Shown: positions 1 through 8,040 of the stretch, one piece after another
Position numbering within the stretch: the first letter of the stretch is position 1
How the letters are laid out: each line of letters begins with the position of its first letter
Source of the DNA: Xenorhabdus nematophila ATCC 19061
GTDB lineage: Bacteria; Pseudomonadota; Gammaproteobacteria; Enterobacterales; Enterobacteriaceae
Assembly (NCBI RefSeq): GCF_000252955.1
Contig: NC_014228.1
Span: 1,874,005 to 1,938,004 of the forward strand
DNA: 64,000 nucleotides
Direction: 5' to 3'
Translations under genes and position numbers: made by a program
Notes under the pieces: generated by a model
Database searches by the model: none
What the model was told of the DNA's origin: nothing
The model's input: only the letters and a program-made list of their open reading frames with translations

Positions 1-655
1 ATGGAAAGGGGCATTATCCATCACAATCACTGTCCCCTTAGCGAGCTTCGGCAACAAATCTTGTGTCAGCCAGGCATGAAACACATTCGCATTAATGGTT
101 CCGGCAAACAAACTTAAGGTCACAAAGGTATTTTTAATGATAGCACCAATGGCATTAATGCGGCCTTTGGCCTGCCAGTCATGTAAACCAAAACAGCGAG
201 TCCCTTTTAACGAATAGCCATGCGTACGTGGCATGGACTGCTCAAAGCCGCTTTCATCCAGATAAACAATCGGTTTGCCCGCCTGCTCATGATGGCGGAT
301 ACGCTCGCCAAATACCTGACGAGCGTGTTCGTCAGCGGCGGGGTGTTTGGGCGTTTTTTTTGACGGTTATTTTGAGTCGTTTCAGGGCGTAATGGACAGC
401 CGATTGTGAGACACCCAGACGTTTTGCTCTTTCCCATTGATCATCATCGGGATAATTTTTGACATCGGCGATAAGTGTCTCATCACTGATTTTCGTGGGC
501 GGTTTATCACGTGTCATACAGGGTTCTATTTTATTGCACCACCGAAACAGAGTGCGGATAGAGACCTCAAAGTGGTCGCGGGTTTGCTCGAATGTCAATG
601 CATGCTTGTCTTTGTATGCCAGTACTCTTCTTCGAAAATCCAGACTGTAACCCAT
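1..655 (-). CDS. IS630-family transposase, two overlapping frames, partial
   Basis: Frame A (332-655, 107 aa) starts MGYSLDFRRR and carries the helix-turn-helix region (WERAKRLGVSQSAVHYALKR). Frame B continues from a run of eight A residues (read on the minus strand, near 353-360) into the DDE catalytic half, with YLDESGFEQSMPRTHGY visible, and leaves the window at position 1. The same A8 run is kept in all three copies of this element in the window, which suggests programmed frameshifting rather than decay. The C-terminal catalytic part lies outside the window. This is the best-preserved frame A of the three copies; copy 2 has single-base insertions in frame A and copy 3 lacks its start. Confidence 0.85.
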
Positions 656-714
656 CTCAATTCTACCTTGTCATTGGGATTTAGGTATTATGACATAGTA
701 TTATGATTCTGCTA
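1..714 (-). mobile_element. IS630-family element, copy 1 (cut by window edge)
   Basis: The terminal inverted repeat at 702-714, read on the minus strand, begins TAGCAGAATCA. It is followed by a TA dinucleotide at 715-716, the expected IS630 target. The body is almost identical to 7321-8038. The element is inserted in the 3' end of the integrase gene, directly after its catalytic Tyr codon. Only the part upstream of the window edge is visible, so its left end and second TA copy are not seen. Confidence 0.9.
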
Positions 715-1811
715 TAAGTACCTCGGATGCTGTTTTTATCGACGTGCGCAAGCTGTTTTTCAACCCACTCTGTGTTGTAGTCTTGGTCATGCAGGATGGT
801 ACTCATGGTGTGTCGGAATCCGTGGCCTGTCGCTCGTCCTGAATATCCCATACGGCGGATCATGGTATTGATTGCCATATCAGATATATGCTTTCTGTAG
901 TCTGTCCGGCTTGGGAATACATATTGATAGTTGCCGCTGATAGGCTGAATCTGCTTCAATAAATTGATAACTTGCTCTGATAATGGCACTACATGAGTAC
1001 AGCGCATTTTCATTTTTTCAGCTGGGATTGTCCAAACAGCCTTATCTAAATCAATTTCTGACCATTCAGCCTTGCGAAGTTCTCCCGGACGAACACCCGT
1101 TAATATAAGCATTCGCAAAGCCGTTCTGACTATCTGGCTTCCCATATATTTATCGATAGAACGGAGAAATTCAGGTAATTCATCTACTGAAAGGTGAGCA
1201 TAGTGTTCGCGTTGATGAGGGATAAAAGCACTCGCTAAATCTGGTGCTGGATTGTATTCTGCCCTGCCAGTAATAATTGCATATGTCCAAACTTCACCAC
1301 AGCGTTGGCGGACTTTCTTTAATTTATCGGTGACGCCTCTTTTTTCCATAATAGAAAGGAGGTCTAATAATTCGAGGGGTTTTATTTCAGCAATCGGGCG
1401 ATGACCAATATAAGGAAAAACATCTTTTTCGAAAGCGTCCATCATATCTTCACGATAACCAACAGACCATCGGTCTTTTCTTCCCTCGTACCACTCACGC
1501 GCAATGCTTTCAAAGGTGTTACTGATTTCTCCCTGAGCCGCAAGTTTCTTCTGTTTTTTATCTTGATTGGGATCAATACCTTCGGCTATCAGTTTCTTGG
1601 CTTCATCACGCTTTCTTCTGGCCTCTGCCAACGTAACAAGCGGAAAAGTGCCAATAGCAAGCAGTTTTTCTTTCCCTGCAATGCGGTATTTCAATCTCCA
1701 ATATTTGGAGCCATTCACCTTTACCAACAGATACAAACCGCCGCCATCCGATAGCTTAAAATCTTTCTCTTGGGGTTTTACTGTTTCAACTTGCCGAGCT
1801 GTTAGTTTCAT
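681..1811 (-). pseudogene. Tyrosine integrase (P4/island type), 3' end replaced by IS630
   Basis: This is a phage-integrase-family site-specific recombinase of the kind that inserts islands into tRNA genes. The N-terminal DUF4102-like arm-binding region (MKLTARQVETVKPQEKDF, SDGGGLYLLVK) and the catalytic domain are visible, with Arg in TGVRPGELRKAEW, HGFRHT, the LAH motif and the nucleophile Tyr in SIRGTY. The IS630 copy enters right after that Tyr, so the last ten codons (SRIIILCHNT) come from the IS end and the usual 30-40 residue C-terminal helix is missing. The catalytic residues are all there, but loss of the C-terminal tail probably inactivates the protein. It lies about 360 bases from tRNA-Ser(UGA), the expected attachment site. 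The island it served should extend to the left of the window. Confidence 0.9.
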
Positions 1812-2172
1812 GTTTCTAGCATCCTCGTCCCCTCACAGTAATCTGTCTCTTAGTCACATCTCAAATTATGAGTAAATGACCGTAATTTGATAAATATACT
1901 CAACTGATTTTAAAGGAAATATTTTCCAACGCCGCCTCGATAAATTTAAAATAATTCATATAAAAAAACAGTAAGATACAAAGTTGTGTATAAGAGACAG
2001 CACAGTAATGGGGGTATTTTTTTAGAGGGTACAGAAAGTTACCCCTATATATACCCCCTGACTGGGGTACATTGCAATAGATGCCAGTAGACGTTAATAG
2101 AGCTTTATTTGGGAGTTTTCGTTGATTTTACTGGGGAAAATAAACTTTAGGAGATGCTAGTAGAAGTGTAAG
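1812..2172. other. Integrase upstream / attachment-side region, no gene
   Basis: This AT-rich 361-base gap lies between the integrase start and the 3' end of tRNA-Ser. It contains short G/C-run repeats near 2007-2068 (GGGGGTAT, TACCCC, ACCCCCTGACTGGGGT), which could be integrase arm-binding sites or a small hairpin. I see no open reading frame of substance. A candidate attachment core would be the tRNA 3' end itself, but the partner copy is not in the window. A Tn5 mosaic-end-like sequence at 1982-2000 is listed separately. Confidence 0.5.
1982..2000 (+). other. Tn5/Nextera mosaic-end-like 19-mer
   Basis: Positions 1982-2000 match the 19-base Tn5 hyperactive mosaic end (AGATGTGTATAAGAGACAG) at 18 of 19 positions. 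The last 16 bases (TGTGTATAAGAGACAG, 1985-2000) are exact. No Tn5 gene lies next to it. It could be a library-adapter remnant at an assembly join or a chance match. Confidence 0.6.
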
Positions 2173-2260
2173 TGGCGGAGGAGGAGAGATTCGAACTCTC
2201 GGATGGTTTCCCATCGGCGGTTTTCAAGACCGCTGCCTTCAGCCGCTCGGCCACCCCTCC
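2173..2260 (-). tRNA. serT: tRNA-Ser (UGA)
   Basis: Read on the minus strand, an 88-nt tRNA begins GGAGGGGTGGCCGAG and ends CCTCCGCCA with encoded CCA. The anticodon loop CTTGAAA within the GCGGT/ACCGC stem gives anticodon TGA. The T-arm reads GAGAGTTCGAATCTCTC, and the long variable arm is typical of class II serine tRNAs. The location next to tusE/yccX matches enterobacterial serT. It is the likely integration site of the neighbouring integrase. Confidence 0.97.
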
Positions 2261-2442
2261 GCGATGTCGAGCACTATAAACACCACTGTTCTCAATGTAA
2301 AGCATTTATCTGTTCAACTGCCGTCAAATTACTCATATTGCTGTTCAATGGTCTATTTATTCGACATTTCGGTAATCTTGCTTGGGAAATAGCGGTGATT
2401 TTTGCTAAATTGCTGCCATCATTATTAGATGGTTAAAAGGTT

Positions 2443-2772
2443 ATGTTAGTATTTCAAAACCGCGAGATCGAAACTGATGCTCAAGGTTATTTAAAAAACA
2501 GCAGTGACTGGCAAGAAGCCCTTGCGCCTTTGTTGGCTGAGCAGGAAGCTATCAGCCTGACCGAACAGCACTGGGAAGTTATACGTTTTGTACGTGAATT
2601 CTACGAAGAATTTAATACATCGCCCGCTATTCGCATGTTAGTCAAAGCAATCTCACAAAAATATGGTGAGGAGAAAGGAAATAGCCGTTATCTCTATCGC
2701 TTATTTCCTAAGGGGCCTGCAAAACAAGCGACGAAAATTGCAGGCCTCCCGAAACCCGTTAAATGTATTTAA
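2443..2772 (+). CDS. tusE: Sulfurtransferase TusE
   Basis: This 109-residue protein belongs to the DsrC/TusE family. TusE accepts persulfide sulfur from the TusBCD complex and passes it to MnmA for 2-thiolation of U34 in tRNA-Lys, -Glu and -Gln, in the cytosol. It has the family's N-terminal [17 protein letters not shown] and the central [16 protein letters not shown] motif. The C-terminal active Cys is second to last (KPVKCI). Length is standard and the ATG at 2443 is the natural start. The family position next to serT is conserved in enterobacteria (formerly yccK). Confidence 0.97.
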   Translation: MLVFQNREIETDAQGYLKNSSDWQEALAPLLAEQEAISLTEQHWEVIRFVREFYEEFNTSPAIRMLVKAISQKYGEEKGNSRYLYRLFPKGPAKQATKIAGLPKPVKCI

Positions 2773-2778
2773 TTTATT

Positions 2779-2800
2779 CATCCGTCGTTAATGGCGGATG
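2779..2800. terminator. Hairpin between tusE and yccX
   Basis: CATCCGTC and GGCGGATG pair around a GTTAAT loop, between the converging ends of tusE and yccX; it includes the yccX stop codon at 2788-2790. It plausibly serves as a bidirectional terminator, although the T-runs are weak. Confidence 0.5.
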
Positions 2801-3066
2801 CTAAAGTCATTCATTTCTTCTGCTTCACAAAACTGTGATTGAAAATGATCAATTTTGGCACCTGGCGGACCACCTTGTTCTAACCAATGTGTTAACTTTT
2901 TGATTTGTTTATCATTACCACAAGCGACAATTTTAACACTGCCATCATTCATATTACGGACATACCCTACCAGCTTATTTTTCTTTGCCCAATGGTAAGT
3001 TTGATAACGAAATCCAACTCCTTGAACCCGACCGTAAATATAAATAACCATACTGTATTTAGTCAT
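2788..3066 (-). CDS. yccX: Acylphosphatase
   Basis: This 92-residue acylphosphatase is a small cytosolic enzyme that hydrolyses acyl phosphates such as carbamoyl phosphate or acetyl phosphate. The signature YIYGRVQGVGFRYQT (about residues 9-23) contains the catalytic Arg of the phosphate-binding loop. The catalytic Asn lies in VGYVRNMNDGSVKI, and GPPGAKID follows in the C-terminal half. Length fits the family. It converges on tusE, as in Escherichia coli, but the methyltransferase gene rlmI that lies between yccX and hspQ in E. coli is absent here. Confidence 0.96.
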   Translation of the reverse strand: MTKYSMVIYIYGRVQGVGFRYQTYHWAKKNKLVGYVRNMNDGSVKIVACGNDKQIKKLTHWLEQGGPPGAKIDHFQSQFCEAEEMNDFSIRH

Positions 3067-3229
3067 TATTTCGTTCTCCCCAAATAGAACAGCAAGAACT
3101 TTGAAACATTAATACCACTTTTAGTATTGTATTTTATATACGCAACAGCTAACCTGAAAATATGAGGTGGTGATCACATGCCATCTCGGTTTCGAGGATC
3201 ATGCAGAAATTCCGGCTACCGGGTGTGCG

Positions 3230-3258
3230 CTTGAAATTTACCTTACTGTCCTTATATA
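3230..3258 (+). promoter_or_regulatory. Candidate sigma-32 (heat shock) promoter of hspQ
   Basis: CTTGAAA at 3230-3236 matches the sigma-32 -35 consensus. After a 13-base spacer, CCTTATATA at 3250-3258 resembles the -10 box. It lies about 40 bases upstream of the hspQ start, and E. coli hspQ is a known heat-shock gene. Confidence 0.6.
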
Positions 3259-3295
3259 TAAGAATCATTGCAAGGTTTCTTGGGAGGTGACTATG

Positions 3296-3613
3296 ATGAT
3301 CGCCAGCAAATTCGGTATTGGCCAACAAGTACGGCACAGGCTGCTAGGTTATTTGGGTGTTGTTGTAGATATTGATGCTGAATATTCTTTAGAACAACCA
3401 CAGGAAAATGATATTGCATCTAATGCTATCTTACGTTCAGCCCCGTGGTACCACGTTGTGATGGAAGGTGACGATGGGCAACCAGTACATACTTATCTCG
3501 CTGAAGCACAATTGACTTATGAAACATCAGATGATCATCCTGAACAGTCGTCTCTGGATGAGTTAGCCGAATCTATCAGAAGTCAATTGCAAGCTCCACG
3601 ACTGCGAAATTAA
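3296..3613 (+). CDS. hspQ: Heat shock protein HspQ
   Basis: This 105-residue YccV/HspQ-family protein is known in E. coli as a heat-shock protein that stimulates degradation of mutant DnaA and acts as a specificity-enhancing factor for Lon. The start [14 protein letters not shown] and the core [24 protein letters not shown] and [10 protein letters not shown] match the family to the end (QLQAPRLRN). The ATG at 3296 was chosen because it gives the family length and sits 8 bases after GGAGG at 3283-3287. An ATG at 3293 is the alternative. Upstream in-frame codons to 3167 are not part of the family. A sigma-32-like promoter precedes it. Confidence 0.96.
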   Translation: MIASKFGIGQQVRHRLLGYLGVVVDIDAEYSLEQPQENDIASNAILRSAPWYHVVMEGDDGQPVHTYLAEAQLTYETSDDHPEQSSLDELAESIRSQLQAPRLRN

Positions 3614-3649
3614 ACGCTCTTATTATCGTTCCCTGCAAATTACTCCAGT

Positions 3650-3679
3650 AAGGTGGTGAATGTAAATCCTCGCCGCCTT
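3650..3679. terminator. Hairpin between hspQ and yccU
   Basis: AAGGTGGTGA at 3650-3659 pairs with TCGCCGCCTT at 3670-3679 (10 bp with two G-U pairs). It sits between converging hspQ and yccU. T-runs are short, so strength is uncertain. Confidence 0.45.
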
Positions 3680-3681
3680 AT

Positions 3682-4095
3682 TTACTTCTCCATTCCCAAA
3701 CGCGGGATTTCAATTTTAGGGCAGCGATCCATCACAACATCCAATCCTTCACTTTCTGCCAGTAATTTTGCCTCTTCATTGATGACTCCTTGTTGTAACC
3801 AGAGTACTTTTGCACCAATGGCGATTGCTTCCTTAGCCGTGCCGTAAGCCGCTTCTGCATTACGAAATACATCAACTATATCAACAGGCTGTTCAATATC
3901 TGCTAATTGACTTACCACTGTTTGCCCCAATAAAGTCTGCCCAGCCAATTTAGGGCTGACCGGAATAACTTGATATCCCTGATTGAGTAAATATTCCATG
4001 ACCTTATAACTCGGACGATTTGTTTTTTCACTCGCACCGACAAGCGCTATCGTTTTGCTCCTTTTCAGGAGACCCGCTATATATTGATCGTGCAT
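3682..4095 (-). CDS. yccU: CoA-binding protein YccU
   Basis: This 137-residue CoA_binding (Rossmann-like) domain protein has no firmly established role. The N-terminal nucleotide-binding segment KTIALVGASEKTNRPSY is followed by VIPVSPKLAGQTLLGQ and VDIVDVFRNAEAAYG, the last part contains AKVLWLQQGVINEEA, and the end DVVMDRCPKIEIPRLG is nearly identical to the E. coli protein. The start at 4095 (MHDQYIAGLLKRS) gives the E. coli length. A longer frame to 4143 adds 16 unrelated residues. Gene order hspQ-yccU-mgsA follows the core genome. Confidence 0.95.
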   Translation of the reverse strand: MHDQYIAGLLKRSKTIALVGASEKTNRPSYKVMEYLLNQGYQVIPVSPKLAGQTLLGQTVVSQLADIEQPVDIVDVFRNAEAAYGTAKEAIAIGAKVLWLQQGVINEEAKLLAESEGLDVVMDRCPKIEIPRLGMEK

Positions 4096-4240
4096 TTGAA
4101 CCCCTATATCACTCTTATCCGTTGCTTTACGACACCATAACAATTTTCGTTTGGTTTATCTGCTACAGTATTTATGATTATTTTTATTATCTTGCCATTT
4201 CTTTAAATGGCAAATGATTTATTAACATACAGGTACTACC

Positions 4241-4459
4241 ATGGAATCAACGGTTCGAACCTTGCCAGAGTCAAAAAGAATTGCATTAATTGCACATGAT
4301 CACTGCAAAACATCCCTGTTAGCATGGGCCACTGCTCATAAGACATTGTTAGAAAAACATTCACTATATGCAACTGGAACGACGGGGCATTTAATCCAGC
4401 AAAAAACCGGGTTATCTATCACTAACATGCTGAGTGGCCCAATGGGTGGAGATCAATAG
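4241..4459 (+). pseudogene. mgsA: Methylglyoxal synthase, N-terminal half only
   Basis: MgsA normally converts dihydroxyacetone phosphate to methylglyoxal (about 152 aa). Here only 72 residues remain: [33 protein letters not shown] and LSGPMGGDQ match residues 7-72, keeping the first phosphate-binding residues. The reading frame then hits a stop where sequence resembling the middle of yccS begins (about 4473). Residues of the catalytic second half (the DPLNAVPHDPD region) are lost, so it is non-functional. The junction shows a deletion that should also have removed helD and yccF. Confidence 0.93.
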
Positions 4460-5444
4460 ATTGGTACCATAAGCCGTATCCGCTTCTATTACGCTATTGT
4501 TGCCTTATCCTTGGCTTTTCATGCTTGGGTTAGCAGTGTCTACTTGCGGGTTTATTTTGCTTGGCGCATTAGGGCAACGCTATGCCACTATCGCATTTGG
4601 TGCTTTGTTGATAGCCATTTATACCATGCTCGGCTCATCAATATTTCCTGTCTGGTATCAACAACCGGTATTACTGCTCATCGGTGCAATCTGGCAGGGC
4701 AAACGGGTCTAAATTAACCAATGCGATTAACGTTGAACGTTCGTACCGCTAAATAGAATGAGTCGCTACTTGTGGTTTATAATCGGCTTACTTTCAATGA
4801 TAACCGTAGACACTGCCATGCAAGCAACCACTCTCAGCAATGCCTTTGGGCACCTCACTGATCCCCGTGTTAACCGAACTAAACAGTATGCCCTCATCGA
4901 TATTCTGACCATCTCGATTTGTGCCGTGATCTGTGGTTGTGAAAGTTTCAATGCGATTGAAGAATATGGTAAGTCCAAAGAGGACGGGTTCCGGCAGTTT
5001 CTGGATCTGCCAAATGGTATCCCCAGCCACGATACGTTTAACGATGTGATAAACCGGCTCGATCCCCTGGAATTTGGGCAGGCCTTTACCCAATGGGTGA
5101 ACAGCTTAGCCAAAATATCCGATGATATTATTGCCCTAGATGGCAAAACGCTACGGGGAACGCTCGATAAAGCTACCGGCGCTCCCGCACTCCACTTGGT
5201 CAGTGCCTGGTCAGTGGCGAATCAACTTTGTTTTGGTCAGATGAAAGTCTCGGATAAATCGAATGAAATCACAGCACTGCCTAAGTTGCTGACCCTGCTG
5301 GATATTCAGGGCTCTACCCTCACGATTGACGCGATGGGTTGCCAGTACAAAATCGCGGATCAGATTGTAGGGAAGGGAGCCGATTATGTGTTGGCGCTGA
5401 AGGGCAATCAGGGCGAGTTTCACGACGATATCAAACTCTTTTTA

Positions 5445-6424
5445 ACCTCAGCTTCGTTTAAAGATAGCGATTTCATTATCCCGTAGATTCAAGCTCGGTT
5501 TTTTAGGTTGGAATGTATAAGCAATAAGACCGGCAGCAACTTCCAACAAAAAACCGAGCTGACTGCGATGCCTTGAATGCTCTATCTGAGAAATATTTTT
5601 GAGCTGGTCGACGACCGTTTCTATCAAAAATCTCCGTCTTAACATCAACCTATCCCAGAGAGATAATGCTTTGGTTTTCATGTTATTCCGGACATTGGTG
5701 ATTAACGTGACACCTTCCGCTTCTAACTCATCGCATAAAGCCTGGGATAAATACCCCTTATCACCATACAAACATCCTGTTAGTCCTTTTGTCAGCGCTC
5801 TGACTGGCTGACGATCATCCTGGTTTCCTGCGGTGAGTTTCACGGCTAACAATTCACCGCAATCATTGATAACCAAATGAAGTTTAAAGCCATAAAACCA
5901 GCCTGTACTCGTTTTACCTCGTTGTGCCATCCCTTCAAATACGCGATGACGGGGAATACGAAGATTGTGACAAACAGCAATTTTGGTAGAATCAATAAAA
6001 GCAATCCCTTGAGTTTGCGCCTTACGTGATGAAAGAAAAGCGCATAAAGGAATAAGCGCCCTTTTCTTCAGGGTGAGGATACGAGTATAGCTGACTAATC
6101 CGGGAAAATCGGCTGTAAGATATTGTTTTACATGTTCAATATAAAATGTTTTAAAATCACGATAATGACTCATATGAAATAAAATGAGGATCATCATGAC
6201 TTCACTGAGAGAAAGGGATGCCTCACGGTGCCGTTTACGTAATCCATTTTCAATGAGTTGTTGATGCCAGAGAGGGATAAATTTTTGGCAAAAGTCATCG
6301 ACGCAGCAGTAAAGTTCTTCTAAATTATACATGCCTGAGGGTCTCCACTATTTTGTTTTCTTTAGCAAAAACGTTGATCGTGCCTCAGGCACTTTAGTTC
6401 CCTTCCCTTAAGCGAAGCTCAGGT
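5445..6424 (-). mobile_element. IS982-family element nested in ISAs1
   Basis: Imperfect terminal repeats ACCTCAGCTTCG (left) and ACCTGAGCTTCG (right, read inward) bound 980 bp. TTTTTA occurs directly outside both ends (5439-5444 and 6425-6430) as target duplication. Removing it repairs the surrounding transposase frame, which confirms the borders. Confidence 0.9.
5448..6332 (-). CDS. IS982-family transposase
   Basis: This is an intact 294-residue DDE transposase. Visible landmarks are the N-terminal MYNLEELYCCVDDFCQKF, the first Asp in GIAFIDSTKIAVCHN, RGKTSTGWFYGFKLHLVIN, the second Asp in LYGDKGYLSQ and the Glu region RFLIETVVDQLKN. Length is typical for IS982. No frameshift is seen, so this nested copy may be active. 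A decayed relative lies at 43048-43312. Confidence 0.93.
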   Translation of the reverse strand: MYNLEELYCCVDDFCQKFIPLWHQQLIENGLRKRHREASLSLSEVMMILILFHMSHYRDFKTFYIEHVKQYLTADFPGLVSYTRILTLKKRALIPLCAFLSSRKAQTQGIAFIDSTKIAVCHNLRIPRHRVFEGMAQRGKTSTGWFYGFKLHLVINDCGELLAVKLTAGNQDDRQPVRALTKGLTGCLYGDKGYLSQALCDELEAEGVTLITNVRNNMKTKALSLWDRLMLRRRFLIETVVDQLKNISQIEHSRHRSQLGFLLEVAAGLIAYTFQPKKPSLNLRDNEIAIFKRS

Positions 6425-7126
6425 TTTTTAGATACCCAGTTGACGAAAGATTTTAGGGGCATTGTGCACACCAGAACCCGGAGTACAGAGGGGGATCATG
6501 GTCGTCTCGAACAGCGTCAGGTGTGGCTGATCAATGATGTCAATTGGTTGAAGGAACGGTATCCTCAGTGGCAGACGTTGGGCGGGATAGCGGTGGTGGA
6601 GTCCTGGCGGGAAGCACAGGGAAAACCCGAAAGTTACGAGAGACGTTACTACATCACCAGTCATAGCGATAAGCCAGCCGACTTTATCGCGTATGCGATA
6701 CGCAGTCACTGGCATATTGAAACGAAGTTGCACTGGCAACTGGACGTCAGTTTTGGTGAAAACAGACAGCGGTTGAGAAGTGGTCATGCCGCTGAAAACA
6801 TTGCTTTAATGAATAAAATAGCGCTTAACCTGTTGAAAAATGAGAAAACGGTTAAAGTGGGTGTGAAAACCAAGCGCCAGAAAGCAGGATGGGATAATGA
6901 CTATATGTTGAAAGTGCTTACGATGGATTTTACGTCAGTCTAATTTAGACCCGTTTGCCCTGTGCAATCTGGTATAACTTATTGACATTAACAGGCCATA
7001 TATTATTCCCAATCCGCCCGTTACAGGAAAATCTGGCACGTTGTTATCAACAACTTTCATCTTATCTTTATGCAAAAGCCAGTCTATTTGATCCCGATTC
7101 TGAAGCCGAAGAATATAAACAATCTA

Positions 7127-8038
7127 TAGCAAAATCAATATAGTCAGACATAAGTCACATGCTCTGTAAACAGCTCATCAATAGAGCATCTTTCTCGTCT
7201 TCTTGTGGTTTTTGTTTCAGCCCATTTGTTTTCGATAGGATTTAAATCTGGGCTGTAAGGCGGAAGCCATTCCAACTGGCATCCGTGAGCGGTTATCGCT
7301 TGTCGCGTGTCACCGCGTTTATGGAAAGGGGCATTATCCATCACAATCACTGTCCCCTTAGCGAGCTTCGGCAACAAATCTTGTGTCAGCCAGGCATGAA
7401 ACACATTCGCATTAATGGTTCCGGCAAACAAACTTAAGGTCACAAAGGTATTTTTAATGATAGCACCAATGGCATTAATGCGGCCTTTGGCCTGCCAGTC
7501 ATGTAAACCAAAACAGCGAGTCCCTTTTAACGAATAGCCATGCGTACGTGGCATGGACTGCTCAAAGCCGCTTTCATCCAGATAAACAATCGGTTTGCCC
7601 GCCTGCTCATGATGGCGGATACGCTCGCCAAATACCTGACGAGCGTGTTCGTCAGCGGCGGGGTGTTTGGGCGTTTTTTTTGACGGTTATTTTGAGTCGT
7701 TTCAGGGCGTAATGGACAGCCGATTGTGAGACACCCAGACGTTTTGCTCTTTCCCATTGATAATCATCGGGATAATTTTTGACATCGGCGATAAGTGTCT
7801 CATCACTGATTTTCGTGGGCGGTTTATCACGTGTCATACAGGGTTTCTATTTTATTTGCACCACCGAAACAGAGTGCGGATAGAGACCTCAAAGTGGGTA
7901 CTCGTTTGCTCGAACGTCAACGAATGCTTGTCCTTGTATGCCAGTACTCTTTTTCGGAAATCCAGACTGTAACCCATTTTGCCACTCTGCCTTGTCATTG
8001 GGATTTAGGTATTATGACACAGTATTATGATTCTGCTA
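7127..8038 (-). mobile_element. IS630-family element, copy 2
   Basis: The ends TAGCAAAATCA (7127, left) and TAGCAGAATCA (8038, read inward) are bounded by TA at 7125-7126 and 8039-8040. 7321 onward is nearly identical to the window start (copy 1). It lies against the truncated 5' end of copy 3 on one side and against yccS on the other. The TA on the right falls where copy 1 has AAAATAGAACCC, so copy 2 evidently landed inside copy 3. Confidence 0.92.
7144..7972 (-). pseudogene. IS630 transposase of copy 2, frame A broken
   Basis: Frame B (7144-7554 and upstream) is a good DDE half, with GLHDWQAKGRINAIGA, the second catalytic Asp in VIVMDNAPFHK and Glu in PPYSPDLNPIENKWAETK. Frame A starts near 7972 (MGYSLDFRKRV) but compared with copy 1 has two extra T residues (GGGTTTCTATTTTATTTG region, about 7843-7858). 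These create a stop after FRWCK, so the N-terminal part is no longer read through. Confidence 0.85.
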
Positions 8039-8040
8039 TA

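Larger units (their letters stand above)
4758..6943 (+). pseudogene. ISAs1-family transposase, interrupted by IS982
   Basis: The first part, 4758-5444, shows the family motifs YALIDILTISICAVICGCES, IPSHDTFNDVINRL, IALDGKTLRGT and LTIDAMGCQYKIA. The second part, 6431-6943, has YYITSHSDKPADFIAYAIRS and HWHIETKLHWQLDVSFGEN, then AENIALMNKIALNLLK. Deleting 5445-6430 (element plus one TTTTTA duplication) restores one continuous frame reading DDIKLFL-DTQLTKDF. The inserted element breaks the DDE enzyme, so this copy cannot transpose on its own. The apparent start at 6440 is only the downstream remnant. Confidence 0.93.
4695..6962 (+). mobile_element. ISAs1-family element in yccS
   Basis: Both ends carry a perfect 22-bp inverted repeat beginning CAGGGCAAACGGGTCTA (4695-4716 and 6941-6962). 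The element is flanked by a 10-bp target duplication TGCAATCTGG (4685-4694 and 6963-6972). It contains one transposase gene that is interrupted by an IS982-family element at 5445-6424. Its boundaries are therefore exact. Confidence 0.95.
4473..7126 (+). pseudogene. yccS: yccS fragment, split by an ISAs1-family insertion
   Basis: YccS is a large inner-membrane protein (about 720 aa) of unresolved function. Only two pieces survive: 4473-4694 (ASITLLLPYPWLFMLGLA, then GALGQRYATIAFGALLIAIY) and 6973-7124 (YNLLTLTGHILFPIRPLQEN, ending in AEEYKQS). Removing the ISAs1 element and one copy of its 10-bp target duplication rejoins them in frame as LLIGAIW-YNLLTL. The N-terminal ~85 residues are missing at the mgsA junction, and everything after residue ~200 is missing at the IS630 junction (TA at 7125-7126). 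Confidence 0.9.

Noticed and set aside
207..437. ORF in a third frame over the IS630 transposase (also 7527-7757 and 8130-8360)
   Set aside because: It overlaps the real frame A/frame B transposase in all copies and has no transposase motifs; it is a shadow kept by copy identity.
2203..2436. ORF overlapping tRNA-Ser
   Set aside because: It runs through the tRNA gene on the opposite strand and has no homology.
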